From positions 104,479 to 168,478 of the forward strand of contig DLCG01000006.1 of assembly GCA_002480495.1 (NCBI GenBank): DNA of 64,000 nt, in the 5' to 3' direction. Numbering within the stretch: position 1 is the stretch's first letter; the number at the start of each line of letters is the position of its first letter. The DNA comes from Rhodobiaceae bacterium UBA7804 (GTDB taxonomy: Bacteria > Pseudomonadota > Alphaproteobacteria > Parvibaculales > Parvibaculaceae). A program made the position numbers and the translations under genes. Under the pieces are notes generated by a model that was not told where the DNA came from, searched no databases, and was given only the letters and a program-made list of their open reading frames with translations. Below, piece after piece: positions 32,198-38,928 of the stretch.

Positions 32198-32533
32198 GAT
32201 GGCCCCCGTTAATACGGCCCGGCTCTGCCGCCGCAACCGTCCGCCAGCTCCATCGACGATCAGCCTGCCTTTACTGCGACACTATATCGCCGTTCTGGAG
32301 CGAATAATTCGAAGGTTAATAGTCGACATGAAATAAATGGTTAATTAGATTGTATATTCTCAAGAATTATTATAACAAATACTTATATACTGGGTTTATA
32401 ACTTAAGTTAAAAAATCGGTTTTAGTTAGCTTTTATCTGGAAAATTAGTTCGGAGATGATAACTATCTCGATCTGAGACAGTTTCCGAAGTTCTGAATCG
32501 GCCAATCAGTGCCCGGTCGGCGGCGAGTTTGAC
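32198..32533. other. AT-rich intergenic region between divergent genes
   Basis: This 336-bp gap separates the minus-strand globin receptor from the plus-strand FNR-type gene. Its middle (about 32325-32460) is very AT-rich and contains AAATACTT at 32377-32384, also present twice before cheA. It probably contains promoters for both directions. No coding sequence is seen. A site of the FNR form TTGAT-N4-ATCAA is not obvious by eye. Confidence 0.5.
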
Positions 32534-33304
32534 GTGATCGCAAAAGAAAGCGTTGCCCAGTTAAGGGAAGAAGACGCTCAGGATGCCTTTGAAGGGGATG
32601 CATCCTCAAATGGTTGCGATGTATGTCCCTTTCGCAGAATTGGCTTCTGCAAGGCCGTTTTAGACGCTGACTTTGATGCCAAATGCCGTCTTCAGGGCGA
32701 GGGCCGGGTCCGTGCTCGTCAACACATCTACCGGTTTGGCGAAGCGCCGGGACGCATCGTCGTTTTGCGGCGCGGTTGGGCGATACGCTACGTCGTCGCG
32801 GCGGACGGACGCCGCCAGGTACTCTCGATTCTTCTTCCGGGTGACATTGTTGGTGGCGAGCTGCTGATACGCGAAAAGGTTCGGACGCCGGCGTTGAGCC
32901 TGACGCCAGTGGAGTATTGTGAATTCGACATCGGCAATCTGAAGCGGCTTTCCAAGGAAGACCCGGATCTCGTCTGGACCTTTGTGGAGATCTGCTTTGC
33001 AGGCCGTGAGGCGAGCGAAGCGCGCCTGGTCGATCTTGGCCGTCGCAATGCGGAACAGCGGGTTGCCCGTCTCATCCTCGATCTTCACCAGCGGCTGACG
33101 TCAAAGGGCCTCGCCCAGGGGGATACGATCCCCTTTCCGCTGCGTCAGCAGATGATCGCGGACGCTCTCGGTCTGACCCAGGTTCATGTCAGCCGGGTAA
33201 TGAGAAGCCTGCGCCAGGCGCGCATCCTGAAAACGGGGAACGGGCTTCTCACAATCCTCGACATGGATGCGTTGATGAACGTGGCCGAGTGTTTCGATAC
33301 CTGA
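32534..33304 (+). CDS. FNR-type regulator with four candidate cluster cysteines
   Basis: The 256-residue protein has a CRP-like sensor domain and a C-terminal helix-turn-helix (about 205-230; ADALGLTQVHVSRVM). The N-terminus carries Cys28-x2-Cys31-x7-Cys39, and Cys129 (VEYCEFDIGNL) lines up with the internal cluster ligand of FNR (VCEIPFETL). A further Cys51 is also present. This suggests an oxygen-labile iron-sulfur cluster, although the N-terminal spacing is longer than in E. coli FNR. The GTG start has a weak ribosome site. It is divergent from the globin receptor gene and may regulate that cluster. Confidence 0.8.
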   Translation: MIAKESVAQLREEDAQDAFEGDASSNGCDVCPFRRIGFCKAVLDADFDAKCRLQGEGRVRARQHIYRFGEAPGRIVVLRRGWAIRYVVAADGRRQVLSILLPGDIVGGELLIREKVRTPALSLTPVEYCEFDIGNLKRLSKEDPDLVWTFVEICFAGREASEARLVDLGRRNAEQRVARLILDLHQRLTSKGLAQGDTIPFPLRQQMIADALGLTQVHVSRVMRSLRQARILKTGNGLLTILDMDALMNVAECFDT

Positions 33305-33384
33305 TCTTGGTCTGCCGGCTGGCCTGCGGTTTGAATGATCTGTAGGTTCGGCCGGTTACCGCAGACGCCGTATCAGGAACCGGG

Positions 33385-33981
33385 ATGAAATACACGATCA
33401 TTTCCGGAACGGGCCGCGCCGGCACTACATTGCTCATGAGGATTCTGACAAGGGTCGGCCTCGACACCGGCTTCTCGACGGATGACGAGATCGACGAGGT
33501 CGCCCGCGCGGGACTGGAGCAGGTCATCAATGAAAGCGTGCGGCCCGCGAACAGGATCGTCAAATCGCCATGGCTTGCCCTCACATTGGAAGAGGAGTTG
33601 GCCAAGGGCGACTTCGCCGTCGAACATGCGATCATCTGTATGCGCGATCTGCGGTCCGCGGCGGAAAGCCGCCGTCGCGTTCAGGCGGAAAGCGGGGAGG
33701 CGGGCGACGTCGCGGGCGGATTGTGGATGACGCGGAATCCGAAGAGACAGGACATCGTTCTCGCAAAGATCTTCTACCGTCTCATCTATACGCTCACTGT
33801 TCACGAGGTGCCGACAACCTTCATGCATTTCCCTCGCTTTGCCGAAGACCGGGAATATGCAATCCGGATGCTGTCGCCGATTTTCCCTGAGGTGAGCCGG
33901 GAAAGATGGATCGAGGCGTTCGAGGCCGAGGTGAAACCGGATTTGATCAGCGTTCGCCCTCGCGCCCGCCGCCGCGGCTGA
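33385..33981 (+). CDS. P-loop protein, sulfotransferase-like
   Basis: The 198-residue protein begins with an early P-loop (SGTGRAGTTLLMRIL, residues 7-21) of the form seen in sulfotransferases and related nucleotide-binding enzymes. A second conserved-looking part is CMRDLRSAAESRR, which could bind a phosphosulfate ligand. It is shorter than most sulfotransferases (about 250-300 residues). The C-terminus is basic (RPRARRRG). No operon partner is evident; the tRNA-Arg gene lies 39 bp downstream on the other strand. A kinase-like role cannot be excluded. Confidence 0.5.
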   Translation: MKYTIISGTGRAGTTLLMRILTRVGLDTGFSTDDEIDEVARAGLEQVINESVRPANRIVKSPWLALTLEEELAKGDFAVEHAIICMRDLRSAAESRRRVQAESGEAGDVAGGLWMTRNPKRQDIVLAKIFYRLIYTLTVHEVPTTFMHFPRFAEDREYAIRMLSPIFPEVSRERWIEAFEAEVKPDLISVRPRARRRG

Positions 33982-34020
33982 CGGCGTGTCGCATTGCTCG
34001 AAAGGCGAGGGTAAGCGGAA

Positions 34021-34097
<77 letters not shown>

Positions 34098-34188
34098 CTG
34101 AGGCCGGGAAGTCCCTAAAAAAAGGAACCGGCTGAAGCGGGCCGCAAGGTAGAACAAAGCGGCCCGCCAAACAACTGTCCCTTGCCAT

Positions 34189-35265
34189 CTAGCCCCCTTC
34201 GAGCCCAAGTTCGATGCCCTCGGCCTGGTAGAGGCTCGCGAGCCGCTCATATCCCGCCATGCTGAAACCAGTCTCGGGCAGGGCGGCGCCTGGTCCGAGC
34301 GGGGAGGGGCCGAGCGCCGAAATCCGTTCGAGCCCGTAAAGGCCGCCGACGGCGGTGAGATGCGATTGTCCGAGCGGATCGAGAATCGTCGCGCGCCGGC
34401 TGATCCTGCGCCCTCCGGCTTCGCCCTCCACCTCGATGACGATTTCATGCGGTGCGCCAGGCCCCGGCTTCGTGGCCGCGATGGCGCTCATGCCGGGAAG
34501 TCGCATGAGCGGCTCCCACAACCCGAGGCGGATCAGGCGACGCATGTTGCGAAGCGAATTGCCCTTGTCGAGTCCGAGCCGCACGCCCGCATCCCGCGCG
34601 CCGTTTGCAAGTGCAAGCGTCGTCACATCGCCCATGTTCATCCGGTAGACAGGCCGCGTCGCCCCGCTCGGGAAACGCACCATCCGGTCATCGGAAAGCG
34701 GGCCGACAGCCTGCCAGGCGCCTGCAACGCGAGCCGTAAAGCCGCGCGCCATACCTTCGCCCGCGCTGGCGGAATCGGGGCCCATCTTGTCGCCCGTGTA
34801 GTAGAGGATCGACATGTCGATCCGGGTGACGCTGTCGAGCCCCTCCGCGAGACGCCGCGCGATGATTGCCGGCCCGCCTGCCATCCAGTGCGAGGTAAAA
34901 AGCATCGGCGCGGCGGGGGAGAGAAGGGCGGCCGCGGCGAGGCCCCGCATCTGCGCTTCCTGCCCGCGCGTGATGTCCATGTAGGGAATGCCGCGCTCCG
35001 CCGCCTCGCGGAGCAGGTGGTCGTCCGTTTCGTGGATGAAGCAGCCAACCGCGTCAATTCCGTCGAGCCCGCGCATCGGCTCCGGCCTCGTCACGTCCAT
35101 GAGCGCCGCCGCCGCGTGCCCAAGCGACGCGGCAAGCGCGGCCGCTTCCTTTTCTCGCCGCCCGCCGATCAGGATCTCCGTCTCCGGGTGGTGCTTCCTC
35201 AGAAGTGTTGCGACCTGCGCCCCCACCACGCCATATCCGCCTGCAAGCAGTATGCGCTTTGCCAT
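34189..35265 (-). CDS. Saccharopine dehydrogenase-like NAD(P)-binding protein
   Basis: The 358-residue protein starts with a Rossmann motif (AGGYGVVGAQVA, residues 8-19) and a basic segment after strand two (IGGRREKE) that favours NADP. The rest resembles the saccharopine dehydrogenase-like group, which often has roles other than lysine metabolism. It is divergent from the TetR gene at 35357, and the gap holds a perfect TTGGTC-N4-GACCAA site. The same site occurs before two more genes downstream, so it is probably a regulon member. The substrate is unknown. Confidence 0.7.
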   Translation of the reverse strand: MAKRILLAGGYGVVGAQVATLLRKHHPETEILIGGRREKEAAALAASLGHAAAALMDVTRPEPMRGLDGIDAVGCFIHETDDHLLREAAERGIPYMDITRGQEAQMRGLAAAALLSPAAPMLFTSHWMAGGPAIIARRLAEGLDSVTRIDMSILYYTGDKMGPDSASAGEGMARGFTARVAGAWQAVGPLSDDRMVRFPSGATRPVYRMNMGDVTTLALANGARDAGVRLGLDKGNSLRNMRRLIRLGLWEPLMRLPGMSAIAATKPGPGAPHEIVIEVEGEAGGRRISRRATILDPLGQSHLTAVGGLYGLERISALGPSPLGPGAALPETGFSMAGYERLASLYQAEGIELGLEGG

Positions 35266-35302
35266 ATCCGTCTCCTCCGCCCTTGTTTCGATTTGTCAGA
35301 TA

Positions 35303-35318
35303 TTGGTCAATCGACCAA
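35303..35318. promoter_or_regulatory. TetR operator candidate, copy 1
   Basis: TTGGTC-AATC-GACCAA is a perfect 6-bp inverted repeat with a four-base spacer; one more A/T pair extends each arm. It lies between the divergent saccharopine dehydrogenase-like and TetR genes. Two further copies with the same arms and spacer length occur at 36642 and 36693. Confidence 0.8.
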
Positions 35319-35356
35319 TTTTGTCAATGACTCGATGAAGGAGTAGTCTCCGCCTC

Positions 35357-35980
35357 ATGAAAGCCGATGCAGAAACCGCCTCCGCCGCGCCGCCCACGGA
35401 GAAGGGCGCGAACCGGTGCGAGGAAATTCTCGAAGCCGCCTCCGCGCTTCTGTTGGAAGAAGGTTATGCGGGTTTTTCTGCGCGTGGTGTCGCCGCGCGG
35501 GCAGGCCTCAGGCTCAGCCATGTCCAGTATTACTTCGCTAGCCCGGCCGCGATTCTTGCCGAGCTGCTGGAGCGCTTCGTCAGGCGCTATGGCGAGGAGA
35601 TCATGGCGCGTTTCGCTTCCGGCGACGGTTCCGGCGAAGAGCGTCTTTACCGCGCACTCGACTTTCTCCTGAACGACGAGGCGTACAGGCGCGACTGCGG
35701 CATCTTCATGATCGAGGTCGCGGGTTTCGCCTCACGCAACGCGCTCATTGCGGCGGCGCTCGCCCGCTACTACGAAATTTACTTCGACCTCTTCTCCGGC
35801 ATCGTGAAGACGCTTGATCCCTCGCTTTCGCCTCGGGTGCGGGCGCGCCGCGCGCGGCAATGCGTGGCGCTCATCGAAGGCATGTCGATGACGCGCCCGT
35901 ATATGGGCCCGAAAGGAGAAGTGGATTTCAGCGCCCGCGAGGCGACGCGCGCGATCATGCGCCTTGTCTGCGGTGAGTAG
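35357..35980 (+). CDS. TetR-family regulator of the local regulon
   Basis: The 207-residue protein has an N-terminal helix-turn-helix (about residues 20-65; ARGVAARAGLRLSHVQYYF) and a helical ligand domain with tyrosine- and phenylalanine-rich helices. Three identical-arm palindromes lie before its own gene and the dehydrogenase, before the acetyltransferase, and before the thioesterase, which makes it the obvious candidate to bind them. The regulon looks metabolic or detoxifying. The inducer is unknown. It ends 4 bp from the convergent acetyltransferase gene. Confidence 0.87.
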   Translation: MKADAETASAAPPTEKGANRCEEILEAASALLLEEGYAGFSARGVAARAGLRLSHVQYYFASPAAILAELLERFVRRYGEEIMARFASGDGSGEERLYRALDFLLNDEAYRRDCGIFMIEVAGFASRNALIAAALARYYEIYFDLFSGIVKTLDPSLSPRVRARRARQCVALIEGMSMTRPYMGPKGEVDFSAREATRAIMRLVCGE

Positions 35981-35984
35981 CTAG

Positions 35985-36626
35985 CTAAAGCCTAAGCATC
36001 ATGCGCAGTTCCATGGCCAGGCCGTGCTTGCGGCAGGGAATGGGCGTCACGGTTTCCGCCATCGGCTCGAATCCCATTGCGGCGTAGAGCCCCACGGCCG
36101 GATTGTCTGACATCACGTCGAGATGCACACGGGAGAAGCCTCTTTCCCGCGCCCGGTCGATCTCGCGTTCGATGAGCGCCCGCCCGGCCCCGCGCCCCCG
36201 CGCCGTTTCCGGCACGGAAACGACGAGAATGTAGCTGCAGTCCTTCGGTACATAGGGGTTCATGAAGCTCGCGATCTCGGCACGCTCCGCCAGGGCGACG
36301 ATGTCGCTTTCCACGATCCCTCCTTTTCCCGCGAGTTCTTGCGCAATTGGCCAGACGCCATCTTTCAGCCGGTAGTGCTCGGCCCCGTCATGCGAAATGA
36401 GGACGCCGAGAAAGGCGTCGTTCTCAAAAGCGAGCGTCGCCTGCTCATGCGAGAAGAAGTTGGAGGGCGCCTTCCAGGCCGCATTGATGAAGGTGTCATA
36501 GAGTGGCTGACGGCCTTTGAAGATGTAGTTGTAGGACTTCGGCCCCGTTGCATGGACAAGGCCGGGAATATGTGTGGCGTATGTCTCCGCCAGTTTCCGG
36601 TCCGCTTTCACGATCTCGATGCCCAT
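35985..36626 (-). CDS. GNAT-family N-acetyltransferase
   Basis: The 213-residue protein has a GNAT domain in its C-terminal half: the beta-strand VVSVPETARGRGAGRALI holds the acetyl-CoA loop (RGRGAG), followed by LDVMSDNPAVGLYAAMGF, the typical motif B. The N-terminal half has unrecognised aromatic segments. ATG 36626 is preferred because GGAG lies six bases upstream; a Met four codons earlier (36638) is possible. A TTGGTC-N4-GACCAA site (36642-36657) sits directly before the start, so it belongs to the local TetR regulon. The acetyl acceptor is unknown. Confidence 0.82.
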   Translation of the reverse strand: MGIEIVKADRKLAETYATHIPGLVHATGPKSYNYIFKGRQPLYDTFINAAWKAPSNFFSHEQATLAFENDAFLGVLISHDGAEHYRLKDGVWPIAQELAGKGGIVESDIVALAERAEIASFMNPYVPKDCSYILVVSVPETARGRGAGRALIEREIDRARERGFSRVHLDVMSDNPAVGLYAAMGFEPMAETVTPIPCRKHGLAMELRMMLRL

Positions 36627-36641
36627 CGTTTTCTCCATGAA

Positions 36642-36657
36642 TTGGTCTTATGACCAA
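36642..36657. promoter_or_regulatory. TetR operator candidate, copy 2
   Basis: TTGGTC-TTAT-GACCAA has the same arms and spacer length as copy 1 and lies immediately upstream of the minus-strand acetyltransferase start, where bound repressor would block transcription. Confidence 0.8.
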
Positions 36658-36692
36658 GGATTGCACGGGAAGAGGCGCGCGACAATTCATAT

Positions 36693-36708
36693 TTGGTCTA
36701 TTGACCAA
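36693..36708. promoter_or_regulatory. TetR operator candidate, copy 3
   Basis: TTGGTC-TATT-GACCAA, 51 bp from copy 2, lies 52 bp before the plus-strand thioesterase start. The two sites together cover the divergent promoter region of the acetyltransferase and thioesterase genes. Confidence 0.8.
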
Positions 36709-36760
36709 TAAATGATCTCCTCTTACCTTCCGCCGTACGCCAGCCCCCGGAGAAATCTGA

Positions 36761-37201
36761 ATGGCCCGTTCCGAATTCCGCTTTTCATGGCCGCTTCGTG
36801 TCCGCTATTCCGAGATCGATGCCCAGAATGTCGTCTTCAACGCGCATTACCTCACCTATTACGACGTTGCGATCACGGAGTATCTGCGTGCGGCGGGACT
36901 CGTTTCGCTACAGACGACGCCGGAGGGTGTCTTCGATTTTCATGTGGTGAAGAGCACGGTCGAGTACCGCGCGCCGATCCGCTTCGACGAGGATATCGAG
37001 GTCTTCTGCCGCACGGCGCCGCCGGGCCGGTCGAGCCTCGCCTTCCTTCTCGAAATTCACGGCGCGGGCCGGGAAGATCTCCGGTCGGCGGGTGAAATCA
37101 TCTGGGTCAATGCCGACCAGGCCACCCACAGATCGGCGCCGATCCCGCATGGCTTCAGGAAGGCTCTCTCGGTCTTCGAAGCCGGAGAGCCGGCGGTCTA
37201 A
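36761..37201 (+). CDS. 4HBT-type acyl-CoA thioesterase
   Basis: The 146-residue protein is a hotdog-fold thioesterase of the YbgC/4HBT type: the active-site region RYSEIDAQNVVFNAHYLTYYD corresponds to the family motif in which an acidic or Asn residue activates water, followed by a long helix and the strand block VEYRAPIRFDEDIEV. It would hydrolyse acyl-CoA or aromatic acyl-CoA thioesters. It lies 52 bp after operator copy 3, so the local TetR probably controls it. The substrate is unknown. Confidence 0.87.
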   Translation: MARSEFRFSWPLRVRYSEIDAQNVVFNAHYLTYYDVAITEYLRAAGLVSLQTTPEGVFDFHVVKSTVEYRAPIRFDEDIEVFCRTAPPGRSSLAFLLEIHGAGREDLRSAGEIIWVNADQATHRSAPIPHGFRKALSVFEAGEPAV

Positions 37202-37303
37202 CCATTCCTTGCGCCTTGGCGCTCGTCCCGATTTGGCCTATAGGAAGGAGCCCCCGGAACAAGCGCGGCCCCGACAGGGCCAGACCCGAGAGTGTTGCGT
37301 TCC

Positions 37304-37804
37304 ATGTCGGAGCCATTGCGGCTTGCGCCTTTCGATCTCTTTATCGATCCCCTGCTCGCATTTCAGGATGCGCGCCTGCGTGAACTGCTCGCCTATTGGG
37401 AGGGCAAGCGCGCCGGAAGGCCGTTTCCCGCCCGCTCCGATGTGAGCCCCGCCGACATCGTCAGTCACTTGCCGTCGGTTTTTCTCGTCGATGCGGTACC
37501 GCCGGCGCTCGGGGTTGCGGATTTTCGCGTTCGCCTGATGGGAACGGCGCTCAACGATCTCTTCGCGCGTGATTTCACTGGCCGCGCCCTTGAAGACGAG
37601 ATGCCGCAAAAATCCGCGGCTGCTGTCGCCAAGCTTTTCGGCATCGTCTGCCAGCTCCGCCGCCCGCTCCGTCTCCACGGCGCGGCCGTCTTTGCCAGCG
37701 CCCAGGCGCTTACGCCGGTGGAAGCCGTGCTCCTCCCCCTCACGACGGGTGGAAGCGCGGTCGACATGGTGATGGGTGAGCTGGTGAAGCGCGCCTCGGC
37801 GTGA
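37304..37804 (+). CDS. PAS_5-type protein
   Basis: The 166-residue protein matches the small alphaproteobacterial proteins with a lone PAS-like domain (PF07310 type): an N-terminal helical part (LRELLAYWEGKRAGRPFP), the hinge VSPADIVSHLPSVFLVD and the core DFRVRLMGTALNDLF. These proteins have no known output domain and no assigned function. ATG 37304 is chosen over an upstream GTG. It converges on the ABC ATPase gene, and the two stop codons are adjacent (37804/37805). Confidence 0.72.
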   Translation: MSEPLRLAPFDLFIDPLLAFQDARLRELLAYWEGKRAGRPFPARSDVSPADIVSHLPSVFLVDAVPPALGVADFRVRLMGTALNDLFARDFTGRALEDEMPQKSAAAVAKLFGIVCQLRRPLRLHGAAVFASAQALTPVEAVLLPLTTGGSAVDMVMGELVKRASA

Positions 37805-38806
37805 TCAGCGCGAAGTCAGCTGCAGGAAAACGTCTTCGAGGTCGGACTCCTCGGTGGAGATGTCGCCGATCTCCATGCCCTCCGCGTTCAGCGCACCGAG
37901 AATCTTCATCACGCTCGTTTCGGCCGGATTATATTGAACGGTGATCGACCCGTCCGCCCGCAGTTCAGCCTTCATGCCTTCAAGCGCTGCTGGCAGCGCC
38001 GTTGCGGGCGACGAGGGCTTCACGATCAGCTTTTTCTCGCTGATGCGCGAAAGCAGCGTCTCCTTTGGCTCGCAGGCGACGACTTCGCCCTTGTCGATGA
38101 TCGCGATCGTGTCGCAGAGCGCTTCGGCTTCTTCCAGATAATGTGTCGTCAGCACGATCGTTGTGCCCCGCGCGTGCAATCCCTTCACATAGTCCCAGAG
38201 CTGGCGCCGGAGCTCGATATCGACACCGGCGGTCGGCTCGTCGAGGATCAGCACCGGCGGGTTGTGAACCATCGCCTTGGCCACGAGCAGCCTGCGCCGC
38301 ATGCCGCCCGAAAGCGTACGCGCATAGGCGTCCGCCTTGTCGTCGAGCCCCATGGCTTTCAGGATTTCCATGGTGCGCCGCTCGCTTTTGGGCACGCCAT
38401 AAAGCCCGGCCTGCATTTCCATGACTTCGGCCGGCGTGAAGAAGGGGTCGATGTTCAGCTCCTGCGGCACCACGCCGATGGAGGCGCGGGCCTGTCTCGG
38501 GTTCACATCGATATCGAAACCCCAGATCGAGGCCGAACCGGACGTCTTGAGAACGAGACCTGCAAGGATATTAATGAAGGTCGATTTGCCCGCGCCGTTG
38601 GGGCCGAGAAGCGCGAAGATCGAGCCGCGCGGAATGGCGAGATCGATTCCCTTCAGCGCTTCCTTTGCGGGCTGGTTGCCGCTCGCCTTGTAGACTTTCC
38701 GGAGATTCCGCGCCTCGATGGCGAAACCGCGCCCGGCCTCGGGGGCCGGTTCGCCTGGCACACGGGAAACATAGACATTCTCGTCGTCTGCAAGCGTATG
38801 GGCCAT
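37805..38806 (-). CDS. ABC transporter ATP-binding protein
   Basis: The 333-residue protein has a complete nucleotide-binding domain: Walker A GPNGAGKST, Q-loop VVPQELN, signature LSGGMRRRL, Walker B VLILDEPTAGVD and the H-loop TTHYL. The C-terminal 80 residues form the extra domain seen in ABC-2/NodI-type exporters. No permease gene is adjacent, which is unusual; the partner must be elsewhere. ATG 38806 was chosen because the upstream frame does not resemble a coding sequence. It is divergent from polA. Confidence 0.9.
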   Translation of the reverse strand: MAHTLADDENVYVSRVPGEPAPEAGRGFAIEARNLRKVYKASGNQPAKEALKGIDLAIPRGSIFALLGPNGAGKSTFINILAGLVLKTSGSASIWGFDIDVNPRQARASIGVVPQELNIDPFFTPAEVMEMQAGLYGVPKSERRTMEILKAMGLDDKADAYARTLSGGMRRRLLVAKAMVHNPPVLILDEPTAGVDIELRRQLWDYVKGLHARGTTIVLTTHYLEEAEALCDTIAIIDKGEVVACEPKETLLSRISEKKLIVKPSSPATALPAALEGMKAELRADGSITVQYNPAETSVMKILGALNAEGMEIGDISTEESDLEDVFLQLTSR

Positions 38807-38928
38807 GAACGGGCTCTTTTCTTCTGCGGGCGGGTTCTTTCTCGCGGGCCGGGACGCGCTATAGTGGCGGCCCCCGGAGAGGGGAGAGAAATATAGAAGA
38901 CCCCCCTTAGATAAGAAAGGCGAGGCGC

